From Methylobacterium goesingense (GTDB lineage Bacteria; Pseudomonadota; Alphaproteobacteria; Rhizobiales; Beijerinckiaceae), in the NCBI RefSeq assembly GCF_022179225.1, contig NZ_BPQL01000052.1, forward strand, positions 1 to 54,142: a DNA stretch of 54,142 bases. The letters are read 5' to 3'. The notes below the pieces were generated by a model that did not search any database, was not told where the DNA came from, and saw only the letters and a program-made list of their open reading frames with translations. The translations under genes were made by a program, and so were the position numbers. Positions 36,253 to 44,515 of this stretch are shown here, piece after piece (the first letter of the stretch is position 1; every line of letters begins with the position of its first letter).

Positions 36253-37069
36253 CCACGGCTGCGACGACCGCGTCGCGTAGTCCGTGCGACACGGCGGCGA
36301 GTTCGCCGTGGACCGGGTCCGGCCGGTTGTAGGTGGTCGGCTGGCCCTGCAGGTCGCAGACAGATCCGCCGGCCTCCCGCAGGATCAGGTCGGCCCCGGC
36401 CAGATCCCAGTCGCGCGCGTTCGGTGAAACCAGTCCGACATCGACGGAGCCCTCGGCCACCCGCACCACACGCAGGGCCAGGGAGGGAATGCGTTCGACC
36501 GTGACGAGGTCGGGCTGCACGCCGTCGCGGGCAGCCCCGCGCGCGAGACGCTCCAGCATCGGCTTCGGTCCGGTAACCCGGGCGCCCTCAATCTCCCGCT
36601 GTCCCGACACCCCGATGGGCTGCCCGTTCCGGGTAGCGCCCGCCCCGGCGGCGGCCTCGTAGAACGTGTCCGTCACGGGCGCGTGGACGAAGCCGAGCAC
36701 CGGCTGGCCAGCCGCCAGCAGCGCCACCGCGATCGACCAGTCCGGATGCCCGGACATGAAGGCGCGGGTGCCGTCGATGGGATCGACGATCCAGACAAGG
36801 TCGGCCTTCAGGCGTAGCGCATCGTCGCTGGTCTCCTCAGAGAGCCAGGCGGCGCGGGGCAGCAACGCGCTCAGGCGCACCTTCAGGAAGGTGTCCACCG
36901 CGACGTCGGCCTCGGTGACGGGGGAGCCCCCCGACTTGGACCAGACCCGCGCGCCGGTCTGCCGGCCCGCCTGATAGAAGGGCAGGGCGAGGGTGGCCGC
37001 TTCGCGGATCGTGGCGCGCAGGGCCGGAACGAGGGCCTGCGCGGCCTCCGGGGACATCGAGTCGGACAT
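36242..37069 (-). CDS. Inositol monophosphatase-family phosphatase, CysQ-like
   Basis: A 275-residue Mg-dependent, Li-sensitive-type phosphatase. Metal-site motifs are SEETSDD near residue 77, DPIDGTRAF near 96-104 and WDLAGADLIL near 222. This family includes 3'(2'),5'-bisphosphate nucleotidase CysQ, inositol and histidinol phosphatases; CysQ is favoured by similarity of style and by the sulfur genes 6-13 kb away, but the assignment is not firm. ATG 37069 gives normal length. A hairpin encloses its stop codon. Confidence 0.82.
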   Translation of the reverse strand: MSDSMSPEAAQALVPALRATIREAATLALPFYQAGRQTGARVWSKSGGSPVTEADVAVDTFLKVRLSALLPRAAWLSEETSDDALRLKADLVWIVDPIDGTRAFMSGHPDWSIAVALLAAGQPVLGFVHAPVTDTFYEAAAGAGATRNGQPIGVSGQREIEGARVTGPKPMLERLARGAARDGVQPDLVTVERIPSLALRVVRVAEGSVDVGLVSPNARDWDLAGADLILREAGGSVCDLQGQPTTYNRPDPVHGELAAVSHGLRDAVVAAVGTR

Positions 37070-37435
37070 GCGTCTCCGTACGGCGCTGGAGGTCGGTCTC
37101 TTGTCGCGTGAGACGCCGCTCGTTCCACACCTTTAGGGCGAGACGCGGCGCCACCGTTGTAGGCGGCACACGGACTTGTCACAAGCCGACGACCCGCTGC
37201 GCGGCGGGGACGCGCCATGCGCGTCGAGCCGGGTCGGGCCGAACCTGCGCAGATGTCGATACGTGCGAATGTGCCTGATCTCGGCAAGGAAGCGTTGAGC
37301 ATTCCACGCACTTGAGCCTCGTCCACACTCGCTTAACGCTCACTCTTAAGGTGGTCTGAGGAGGTTAGACGCAAATCTGCTTGCCATAGACGGGTGGCCC
37401 ACAGAGGTTGCCGGCGCCAACAAGGTGTACGAGCC
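37070..37435. other. Gap of about 365 bp between divergent genes
   Basis: This space must hold promoters for the CysQ-like gene and for the 165-residue protein. I see two TTAA boxes 9 bp apart (37333-37336 and 37346-37349), but no convincing -10/-35 pair, repeat or RNA gene. Confidence 0.45.
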
Positions 37436-37933
37436 ATGAGCACTTTCGCGAACACGAACGGCCCCTCCGGAGATGTCGCCTCCGCCGTGACGCACGCGCC
37501 CTGCGCCGTCGCCTCGCCCCTGCCGGTGTTCGGCCGGAGCACCGCGCGCCGCCCCGCCGGGATCGCCCTGGCCTTCGCCGAGGACGATTCGGATGCCTGC
37601 GGCGAGGACCGCTTCGACCTGCTCCTCGTCGATGCGGGCGAGGCCGTGATCACCCGCCTCGGCCCGTTCTGCGAGGAGGAGGTCGTTGCGATCTGGCGGG
37701 ATTGCGCCGCGAAGTCCGGCCTGCCCCGCATGATCGTCAAGGAGGACGGCGCGCTTTCGATCGTGTCGGCTCAGCTCGGTCCGGTGGCCCTGGGCCGCAC
37801 CCGGATGCGCCGCCGCGTCGGGCTGCTGAACGGCCGTCGCCCGCGCTTCCTGGTGCGCCGTAAGACCGGCACCCTGCCGGTCCGTCCCCTGATCCACCGC
37901 GGCGAGAGCGAGATCTCCGGCGCGCGCTGCTGA
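37436..37933 (+). CDS. Hypothetical protein, 165 residues
   Basis: A soluble protein beginning MSTFANTNGPSG with a low-complexity first 40 residues, an acidic middle (FAEDDSDACGEDRFDLLLVD), a helix FCEEEVVAIWRDCAAKSG and a basic C-terminus (GRTRMRRRVGLLNGRRPRFL). Composition supports a real gene. ATG 37436 is the likely start; the frame opens 14 codons earlier. It is convergent with ubiA, with 10 bp between stops. I do not recognise the family. Confidence 0.6.
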   Translation: MSTFANTNGPSGDVASAVTHAPCAVASPLPVFGRSTARRPAGIALAFAEDDSDACGEDRFDLLLVDAGEAVITRLGPFCEEEVVAIWRDCAAKSGLPRMIVKEDGALSIVSAQLGPVALGRTRMRRRVGLLNGRRPRFLVRRKTGTLPVRPLIHRGESEISGARC

Positions 37934-37943
37934 AGCCCGTCCC

Positions 37944-38924
37944 TCAGGGGCCGGTGAGGTGCCGCAGGACGGCGTCCGCCGCGAGGCCCAGGAACAGGAT
38001 CAGTCCCGCATCCCGGTTCGAGCGGAACAGCCGGAGCGCCCCGCGCCCGTCCCCTGTGTCCAGCCGCAAGACCTGGCCGCCGAGATGGCCGGCGAACAGC
38101 GCCACGCCGAGGAGGCCCGGCCAGCCAGCCCCCGCCCGCCACGCCGCCGCCGCGATGCAGGCCACGCTGACCCCGTAGCAGAGGCCGATCGCCCCCCGCA
38201 TCCGGCGCCCGAAAAAGCGGGCCGAGGAGCGGATGCCGGCGATCTCATCGTCCTCGATGTCCTGCACGGCATAGATCGTGTCGTAGCCGATCACCCACGC
38301 GATCGTGCCCGCGTAGAGCAGCAGGGCCGGCGCATCGAGGCGCCCGAACACCGCCACCCAGCCCATCAGCGCGCCCCACGCGAAGGCGAGGCCCAGCACC
38401 GCCTGCGGCACCGGCATCACGCGCTTCATGAACGGGTAGATCGCCACCGGCACCAGGGAGGCGATGCCGACCAGGATGGCGGTGGCGTTGAACTGCAGCA
38501 GCACCGCGAGACCGACCAGCGCCTGGGCCACCAGGAACACGGCGGCCTGGCGCGCCCGGATCTGGCCCGACGGCAGGGGGCGCGAGCGCGTGCGTTCGAC
38601 CTGGGCGTCGAGGTCCCGGTCGGCGATGTCGTTGTAGGTCGAGCCCGCCCCGCGCATGGCTACCGCGCCGACGAAGAACAACCCGAGATGGACCGGATCG
38701 GGATAGGCCGCGCCGGACGCGATGGCGGCCAGCGCCGAGGACCACCAGCAGGGCAGGAGCAGGAGCCACCAGCCGATGGGCCGGTCGATGCGGGCGAGGC
38801 GCAGGTAGGGGCGCGCCCGCCGCGGCGCGAGCCGGTCGACCCAGTGGCCCGCCACCGCATCGGCGACGCGCCGGTCGGCCGGCGGGGCGTTCACGCCGTC
38901 CACGGACGACGGGTCAGAGCGCAC
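37944..38924 (-). CDS. ubiA: 4-hydroxybenzoate polyprenyltransferase UbiA
   Basis: An integral membrane enzyme of about 326 residues that attaches the polyprenyl tail to 4-hydroxybenzoate in ubiquinone synthesis. The first Asp-rich motif is NDIADRDLDAQVERTRSRPL near residue 100 and the second is YAVQDIEDDEIAG near 215; around eight hydrophobic helices surround them. The start is GTG 38924, overlapping the upstream exported-protein gene by 11 bp; GTG 38894 is an alternative. The overlap suggests one transcript with that gene. Confidence 0.92.
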   Translation of the reverse strand: MRSDPSSVDGVNAPPADRRVADAVAGHWVDRLAPRRARPYLRLARIDRPIGWWLLLLPCWWSSALAAIASGAAYPDPVHLGLFFVGAVAMRGAGSTYNDIADRDLDAQVERTRSRPLPSGQIRARQAAVFLVAQALVGLAVLLQFNATAILVGIASLVPVAIYPFMKRVMPVPQAVLGLAFAWGALMGWVAVFGRLDAPALLLYAGTIAWVIGYDTIYAVQDIEDDEIAGIRSSARFFGRRMRGAIGLCYGVSVACIAAAAWRAGAGWPGLLGVALFAGHLGGQVLRLDTGDGRGALRLFRSNRDAGLILFLGLAADAVLRHLTGP

Positions 38925-39378
38925 CCTGGGGCATCTTCAGGCTGCCGGTGAGGCCGGGGCCGCCGAGCAGGCCGCCTCCGCCGCCGTTCTGGGCCTGGGC
39001 CTTGGCCTGGGCTTCCATCTTGGAGGCCTGGGCAGCGATGCCGCAGATCTTCGTCTTGATGCCCGAGACCTTGTTGTGGTCGGCCTTGAAGCCTTCCGCG
39101 AACGAATCCGGGATCGAGCACCATTCCTTGTTGGCGGTGATCCACTTGATGCCGGCGGTGCCGTTCGCCTGGAGCTTGCCGAACAGGGCGCAGGCCTCGG
39201 CCGGCGTCATCTTCTTCTTCGAGTTCGAGGCGGAATTCGCCTTCGCCACGAGGTCCTTGCGGGCCTGGAGCGTCTGCTGGATCGCGCCGCATTCGGCGGC
39301 GGCCCCCTGCGCGAAGGCCTGGCTGCTGGCGAGGGCCGTGCCGAGCACGGCGAGGGCCGCGATGGTCTTGAAAGACAT
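38914..39378 (-). CDS. Exported hypothetical protein with four cysteines
   Basis: A 154-residue protein with a clear Sec signal peptide (about 1-23, ending SSQAFA), then a helical domain with four Cys (AAECGAI, EACALFG, EWCSIP, TKICGIA) that could form two disulfides in the periplasm, and a glycine-rich tail (NGGGGGLLGGPG). ATG 39378 opens the signal peptide; the frame continues upstream without character. The last codons overlap the ubiA start. Proteins of this size and Cys pattern are frequent in Hyphomicrobiales but have no known role. Confidence 0.8.
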   Translation of the reverse strand: MSFKTIAALAVLGTALASSQAFAQGAAAECGAIQQTLQARKDLVAKANSASNSKKKMTPAEACALFGKLQANGTAGIKWITANKEWCSIPDSFAEGFKADHNKVSGIKTKICGIAAQASKMEAQAKAQAQNGGGGGLLGGPGLTGSLKMPQGAL

Positions 39379-39656
39379 GCGTTGAGATCCTTTCTCCCCC
39401 AATCCGCACGCTCGGTGGGCCCGGGCCCGTGATCCATGGCGGACTTGCTGATTCGTGTCGGGCCGCACGCGATGGTTCCGTGCCGCCCGTCCTTGGTCTC
39501 GTTTCGGCATAGGAATGTGGCGTCTTTCGAGCCGCAAACGCCCGGCCGCGATTGGGCGGGGATCGGCGGCGTAATCTGTGCGCGTGTTGCCGGCCTGCAT
39601 CACCCCGGGCCGGGCACGCGTTGACAGGGCGCGGGCGGCGCGCGACCACCCCGGCC

Positions 39657-40412
39657 ATGGCTGCCTACGACTTCACCGCCCCCCGCCTCCACGTCGCGGC
39701 CGATCTCGGTCCCGGCGCCGTGCTGCCCCTCGACCGGGCGCAGGCGAACTACCTTCTGAACGTGCTCCGGCGCGGGCCCGCCGACCCGGTGCTGCTGTTC
39801 AACGGCCGAGACGGCGAGTGGCGGGCAGAGATCGCGCCGACGGGCCGCAAGAGCGCCGACCTCGTCGTGCGCGAGCGCACACGCGAGCAGCCGCCGCGCG
39901 CCGGCCTGCAATACCTGTTCGCGCCCTTGAAGACCGCGCGGCTCGATTACATGGCCCAGAAGGCGGTGGAGATGGGGGCCGGCACCCTGCGGCCCGTGAT
40001 CACGCGCTACACGCAGGGCGAGCGCCTGAACCTCGACCGCCTGCGCGCGAACGCCGTGGAGGCGGCCGAGCAGTGCGGCGTCCTCAGCCTGCCGGACGTG
40101 CCCGATCCGGTGAAGCTCCCGGCGGCGCTCGCCGACCTCAACCCGTTGTGCTTGCTGGTGTTTTGCGACGAGGACGCGGCCGTCTCCGATCCCGTCGAGG
40201 CCCTACGGCGCGGGGTGGCCGACCCCGCCGAGCCGCCGCCGCTGGCGGTGCTGGTGGGGCCCGAAGGGGGCTTTGCCTCGGAGGAGCGGGCGCTGATCCT
40301 CGCCCGGCCGAACACCGTGGCGCTGTCCCTCGGGCCGCGCATCCTGCGGGCCGACACGGCGGCGGTGGCGGTGCTCGCTTTGGTGCAGGCCGTGCTCGGG
40401 GACGCCCGCTGA
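39657..40412 (+). CDS. rsmE: 16S rRNA (uracil1498-N3)-methyltransferase RsmE
   Basis: A 251-residue SPOUT-family methyltransferase that methylates U1498 of 16S rRNA. It has the N-terminal PUA-like part (DRAQANYLLNVLR), then the SPOUT domain with QKAVEMGAGTLRPVITRYTQ, LVGPEGGFASEE near residue 200-211 and the trefoil-knot block LSLGPRILRADTAA. ATG 39657 gives the standard start. It is followed about 125 bp later by gshA. Confidence 0.93.
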   Translation: MAAYDFTAPRLHVAADLGPGAVLPLDRAQANYLLNVLRRGPADPVLLFNGRDGEWRAEIAPTGRKSADLVVRERTREQPPRAGLQYLFAPLKTARLDYMAQKAVEMGAGTLRPVITRYTQGERLNLDRLRANAVEAAEQCGVLSLPDVPDPVKLPAALADLNPLCLLVFCDEDAAVSDPVEALRRGVADPAEPPPLAVLVGPEGGFASEERALILARPNTVALSLGPRILRADTAAVAVLALVQAVLGDAR

Positions 40413-40536
40413 GAGGCGGTGTGGCGCGTTGTTCGCGCCGGTTCCCTAGCCTATGAGGCACGATATCCCGACAGGGGCCACGCCGCTGCGGTCCGGTGCG
40501 CCTCTCCTCCGTACGACCTTCTGCACGAGGCAGCGC

Positions 40537-41904
40537 ATGGCGCGCGATACGTCCGACACGACGCCCCTGACCACCCGGGACGAGCTCATCGCGTGGTTCG
40601 CCGAGGGCGAGAAGCCGCGCGCGCGCTTCGCCATCGGCACCGAGCACGAGAAGGTGCCGTTCTACCGCGAGGGCCACCGTCCGGTGCCGTATGCGGGTCC
40701 GAACGGCATCCGCGCCCTCCTCGAAGGGCTGGCCCGCGACACCGGCTGGGAGGCCATTGAGGATGCAGGGCACCTGATCGGCCTCGCCGGTGCCGAGGGG
40801 GGCGCGATCTCCCTGGAGCCCGGCGGCCAGTTCGAGCTCTCGGGCGCGCCCCTGTCCGACATCCACGCGACGGCGGCCGAGTTGCGCACGCATCTCGACG
40901 CCACCGCCCGCGTCGCCGACCCCCTCGGTATCGGCTTCCTCGACCTCGGCATGAGCCCGAAATGGACCCGGGAAGAGACGCCGGTGATGCCGAAGAGCCG
41001 CTACAAGATCATGGCGGGCTACATGCCGAAGGTCGGCACCCTCGGCCTCGACATGATGCTGCGCACCGCCACCGTGCAGGTGAACCTCGACTTCGCCTCG
41101 GAGGCCGACATGGTCGCCAAGATGCGCGTCGCCCTGGCGCTCCAGCCCGTGGCCACGGCGCTCTTCGCCAACTCGCCCTTTACCGATGGGCGCCCCAACG
41201 GTTTTCTCTCGCGCCGCTCCGAGATCTGGCGCGACACCGACCCGGACCGCACCGGCATGCTGCCGCGCGCCTTCGAGCCCGGCTTCGGCTACGAGGCCTA
41301 TGTCGACTGGCTGCTCGACATGCCGATGTATTTCGTCAAGCGCGGCGAGACCTATCACGACGTGTCCGGCGCCTCCTTCCGTGACCTGATGGACGGGCGC
41401 CTCGCCGCCCTGCCGGGCGAGCGCGCCACGGTGTCGGACTGGGCCAACCACGCCTCCACCGCGTTTCCGGAAGTGCGCCTCAAGCGCTTCCTCGAGATGC
41501 GCGGGGCCGATGTGGGTGGCCCCGCGATGATCGCCGCGCAGGCCGCGTTCTGGGTCGGCCTGCTCTACGAGCCCTCGGCCCTCGCGGCCGCCTGGGACAT
41601 CGCCAAGGGCTGGAACGCCTGCGACCGGGAGAACTTGCGCGCCACGGTCCCGCGCCTCGGCCTCGCCGCCCGCATCGCCGGGCGCCCCCTCGGTGCCGTG
41701 GCGGCCGAGGCCCTGGCCATCGCCCGCACCGGGCTCGCCGCCCGCGGCCGCCGGGACCCGCAGGGGCGCGACGAGACGCAGTACCTTCAGCCCCTCGAAG
41801 CCATCGTGGCCGCCGGCCGCTCCCTCGCGGAGGAGCGCCTCGCGGATTACGAAGGTCCCTGGCAGCGCTCGGTGGAGCCTGCCTTCACCCAGTGCGTATT
41901 CTGA
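40537..41904 (+). CDS. gshA: Glutamate-cysteine ligase GshA (plant/alphaproteobacterial type)
   Basis: This enzyme joins glutamate and cysteine to gamma-glutamylcysteine, the first and limiting step of glutathione synthesis. At 455 residues it belongs to the plant-like class: IGTEHEKVPFY near residue 33, SLEPGGQFELSGA near 92, MPKSRYKIM near 152, and a C-terminal Cys (FTQCVF). ATG 40537 has GAGG about nine bases upstream; the frame is open for 28 further codons. Its substrate cysteine would come from the sulfate-reduction genes 7-17 kb to the left. Confidence 0.94.
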   Translation: MARDTSDTTPLTTRDELIAWFAEGEKPRARFAIGTEHEKVPFYREGHRPVPYAGPNGIRALLEGLARDTGWEAIEDAGHLIGLAGAEGGAISLEPGGQFELSGAPLSDIHATAAELRTHLDATARVADPLGIGFLDLGMSPKWTREETPVMPKSRYKIMAGYMPKVGTLGLDMMLRTATVQVNLDFASEADMVAKMRVALALQPVATALFANSPFTDGRPNGFLSRRSEIWRDTDPDRTGMLPRAFEPGFGYEAYVDWLLDMPMYFVKRGETYHDVSGASFRDLMDGRLAALPGERATVSDWANHASTAFPEVRLKRFLEMRGADVGGPAMIAAQAAFWVGLLYEPSALAAAWDIAKGWNACDRENLRATVPRLGLAARIAGRPLGAVAAEALAIARTGLAARGRRDPQGRDETQYLQPLEAIVAAGRSLAEERLADYEGPWQRSVEPAFTQCVF

Positions 41905-42030
41905 CCGGGCCGCCGCCCTGGCATGTGTCTAGCCACACGGGAGCGAATGGCTTGACGGTGGCATTCCTGGAACGGATCGCCAACTCTGCCGTTTCCAGGG
42001 TGATTCAATCCTGTGACGGAGAACGCTCGC

Positions 42031-42459
42031 ATGTCGCGCATCTTGTCCCTCGCTCTCGCCGGAACCACCGCCGTCGGTCTGTCGGCCGGGTCCTTCACCG
42101 CCGCTCAGGCCGCGCCGATGCCCGCCCTGACCGCGGCCCAGGTCGCCGGCGGTAACGCCAGCGTCGAGAACGTCCGCTATCGCGGATACGGGTACGGCTA
42201 TGGCCGCGGTTACGGTCGTGGCTATTACGGCGGCTACCGCCGCGGTCCCGGCATCGGCGGCGCCCTCGCGGCCGGCGCGGCCCTCGGCATCATCGGCGGT
42301 GCCATCGCGGCCAGCCAGGCGCCGCGCTACGGCTACTACGACGGCGGCTATGCCGGCGTCGGGTACGGCGGTGGCTACGGCTACGGTGCCCCGGCCTACG
42401 GCTATTACAGCGCCCCGGCCTATGGATACGGCTACCCCACCTACGGCTACGGATATTGA
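42031..42459 (+). CDS. Exported Gly/Tyr-rich protein
   Basis: A 142-residue protein with a signal peptide (about 1-30, ending AAQAA) followed by a Gly/Tyr/Arg-rich region (YGYGYGRGYGRGYYGGY), a hydrophobic glycine-zipper-like segment (GALAAGAALGIIGGAIAA) and a Tyr-rich tail ending YGYGY. The zipper suggests membrane or self-association. ATG 42031 is preferred over GTG 42013 because it opens the signal and has GGAGA upstream. It is followed by two hairpins, the second a strong terminator. Similar small Tyr/Gly proteins are frequent in Methylobacterium-like genomes, role unknown. Confidence 0.82.
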   Translation: MSRILSLALAGTTAVGLSAGSFTAAQAAPMPALTAAQVAGGNASVENVRYRGYGYGYGRGYGRGYYGGYRRGPGIGGALAAGAALGIIGGAIAASQAPRYGYYDGGYAGVGYGGGYGYGAPAYGYYSAPAYGYGYPTYGYGY

Positions 42460-42469
42460 CAACCCTGCG

Positions 42470-42542
42470 GCGGGTGTCCCCCGACACCCGCGAGCCTCGT
42501 TCGAATCCCGCTCCCGGCCTCGCCCGGGGGCGGGATTTTTTT
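42470..42542 (+). terminator. Double hairpin with rho-independent terminator
   Basis: The first hairpin pairs GCGGGTGTC (42470-42478) with GACACCCGC (42483-42491). The second pairs 42504-42517 with 42524-42537 (one wobble) and runs into seven T (42536-42542). The second is the clearest intrinsic terminator of the window. Confidence 0.9.
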
Positions 42543-42614
42543 GGTCGGGCCCTGTAGACCCTTCGGCTGCGACACGCAGGCGGCCTGTCGGCGACACGCG
42601 GACGGAGATGCCCG

Positions 42615-42896
42615 GTGCAGGATGAAGGCGAGATCACCCATCTCGATCTCAGCGGCCTGAAGTGCCCGCTGCCCGTCCTGCGCACCGCCAAGGCGCTGCG
42701 CGGAATGGCTCCGGGCAGCCTCCTCACCGTGATCTGCACCGATCCGATGGCCGCCATCGACATTCCCAACCTCGTGCGCGAGGCGGGTGACGCGCTGGTG
42801 CGCCAGGAGCGCGGACCGGACGGCCTGTCCTTCACAATCCGCAAGGGCACAATCCGTAAGGGCGTGGCCGAAATCCCGCAGGTGCCGCCTCATTGA
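42615..42896 (+). CDS. TusA-family sulfurtransferase
   Basis: A 93-residue sulfur-carrier protein. The active-site motif LKCPLPVLRTAKAL (Cys near residue 17) is intact and the fold follows as beta-alpha-beta with LLTVICTDPMAAIDIPN. TusA-like proteins accept persulfide sulfur for tRNA thiolation, molybdenum cofactor maturation or sulfur oxidation; a molybdoenzyme and sulfur genes lie in this window, but no direct partner is adjacent. The start is GTG 42615 with GGAG about eight bases upstream. Confidence 0.9.
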   Translation: MQDEGEITHLDLSGLKCPLPVLRTAKALRGMAPGSLLTVICTDPMAAIDIPNLVREAGDALVRQERGPDGLSFTIRKGTIRKGVAEIPQVPPH

Positions 42897-42968
42897 TGCG
42901 ACAAGCCGCTGCTAGATCGCCCTCGACCTGGCCGCTCCCCGCGAGCGGCCCGCCGAGGGGAGAACAGC

Positions 42969-43541
42969 ATGGCGCCCATCATCCGGGGCACCCGGATCGT
43001 GCATGACGGCTGGAGCCGGTTCCTCGTCGCGGAAGTGACGATGGCGGACGGCACCCGGCTCGCGCGCGAGATCGAGGATCACGGACGCGCCGTGGCGGTC
43101 CTGCCCTACGACCCGGACCGCCGGGTCGCGCTCCTCGTCGAGCAGTTCCGGGCTCCGGCCCTCTACGCGGCGGGCGTCGCCAGCGTCCTTGAAGTGCCGG
43201 CGGGCCTCCTCGACGAATCCGAGCCGGAGGAGGGCGCACGCCGCGAGGCCTTCGAGGAGACCGGCCTGCGCCTCGGCGTCCTGGAGCCCGTCACCTGTGG
43301 CTGGAGCATGCCCGGGATCTCGACGGAGCAGATGGACCTGTTCCTTGCCGCCTACGCGGCGACCGACCGGATCGGCACCGGCGGCGGCCTCGCGAGCGAG
43401 AGCGAGGACATCACCGTGCACGAGATGCCGCTGGCGGATCTCGCCGCCATGAGCGACCGGGGTGAGGTCACCGATCTGAAGACCCTGGTGCTCCTGCTCA
43501 CCCTCCGGCTGCGCCGGCCTGAGCTGTTTTCCGGAGGGTAA
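42969..43541 (+). CDS. NUDIX hydrolase, ADP-ribose pyrophosphatase-like
   Basis: A 190-residue hydrolase of nucleoside-diphosphate derivatives. The NUDIX box reads GLLDESEPEEGARREAFEET (about residues 78-97) with all four key Glu residues, preceded by VEQFRAPAL and LEVPAG, which are typical of ADP-ribose/GDP-mannose pyrophosphatases (NudF/NudK). The C-terminal ESEDITVHEMPL is also normal for that group. It is convergent with the WecG-type gene with only 13 bp between stops. Confidence 0.9.
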   Translation: MAPIIRGTRIVHDGWSRFLVAEVTMADGTRLAREIEDHGRAVAVLPYDPDRRVALLVEQFRAPALYAAGVASVLEVPAGLLDESEPEEGARREAFEETGLRLGVLEPVTCGWSMPGISTEQMDLFLAAYAATDRIGTGGGLASESEDITVHEMPLADLAAMSDRGEVTDLKTLVLLLTLRLRRPELFSGG

Positions 43542-43554
43542 GGCGCCGCGCGGT

Positions 43555-44367
43555 TCAGCAGGAATCCGGATTGCGCCGGACCCGGGCACCGACCGAGCCG
43601 AGGGGCGCGGCGTCCGCGGGTTTACTCGCGCCCTTCCGGAATGCCCGGATGCCGATCCCGACCAGCCGCCAGGAACGCACGAAGTAGCGCCGGAACAGGC
43701 GCCGCGGGGCGTGCAGGAAACGGAAGAACCATTCCAGCCCCGCCCGCTGCAGCAAGGCCGGCGCGCGTGGCACGAGGCCGGCGGCCACGTTCATGGCCTC
43801 GCCGACGGCGAGCACCACGGGTGCGCCGAGTGCAGCCCCCTGACGGTCGACCCAGATCTCCGAGCGCGGCGCACCGACGCCCAGGACGAGGAGCGTGGTG
43901 CCGTGCGCCCGCACGGCCTCGGACAGAGCGCGGCTGTAGGCCTCGTCGGTCTCGAAACCGTAGGGCGGCACCGTCGTGGCGATAGCCTCGCGGCCGATGC
44001 CCGCCGCGACGAGGCGCTCGGTCAGGTGGCGGCCCACGGCCTCGGTGGCGCAGACGAGGTAGAGCCGCTGCCCGGCGGGCCAGGGCGGCGCGAGGGCCGC
44101 CGCGATGAGATCGTGCCCCGTGACGCGCCCGGCCGAGCGCGCGCCCCGTAGGCGGGCGAGCCAGACCAGGGGCATGCCGTCGAGGGTACGGGCGACGGCG
44201 CCGTCATAGGCCGCCCGGAAGGCCGCGTTCTCCGTGAGGGTGACGACGTGGTCGAGATTCGCCGTGACGATGAGGCGGGGCCGGGTCGCCGGCTGGGCGG
44301 CGGCGAAGCGCAGGATGTCGGCGGCGCTCCCCGGCGTGAAGGCGATGTCGAACAAGCGAACGTTCAT
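43555..44367 (-). CDS. WecG/TagA/CpsF-family glycosyltransferase
   Basis: A 270-residue GT26-type enzyme that adds an amino sugar or uronic acid to an undecaprenyl-linked sugar. Visible motifs: TANLDHVVTLTEN, LDGMPLVWLARL, VTGHDLI, LVLGVGAPRSEIWVDRQ and VGEAMNVAAG. The C-terminal RAGLEWFFRFLHAPRRLFRRYF is the amphipathic membrane-contact region of this family. ATG 44367 is the natural start; the frame extends 89 codons upstream without family character. It is the last gene of the minus-strand polysaccharide run, 148 bp after the chain-length gene. Confidence 0.9.
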   Translation of the reverse strand: MNVRLFDIAFTPGSAADILRFAAAQPATRPRLIVTANLDHVVTLTENAAFRAAYDGAVARTLDGMPLVWLARLRGARSAGRVTGHDLIAAALAPPWPAGQRLYLVCATEAVGRHLTERLVAAGIGREAIATTVPPYGFETDEAYSRALSEAVRAHGTTLLVLGVGAPRSEIWVDRQGAALGAPVVLAVGEAMNVAAGLVPRAPALLQRAGLEWFFRFLHAPRRLFRRYFVRSWRLVGIGIRAFRKGASKPADAAPLGSVGARVRRNPDSC

Positions 44368-44515
44368 GCGGGTCTCGCCTGCCGGCTGGGGCGTGTCGCC
44401 GAGGGGGCCGGATGCGGATCCGATCCCGGCGCGGGGCTCGCTTCGGGAACGACTCGCCTCGCGCAGGCGCGGTTCCGAGGGCGGCGTCGATATGTGCAAG
44501 AGGGCGGTCCCTACC

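Noticed and set aside
37333..37349. Two TTAA boxes suggesting a CtrA site
   Set aside because: The spacing is 9 bp, whereas the full CtrA site needs 7 bp; flanking bases do not fit.
42495..42520. TTCGAATCCC resembling the T-loop of a tRNA
   Set aside because: The flanking bases do not form a T-stem and no acceptor or anticodon arm is found upstream; the stretch is the left arm of a terminator.
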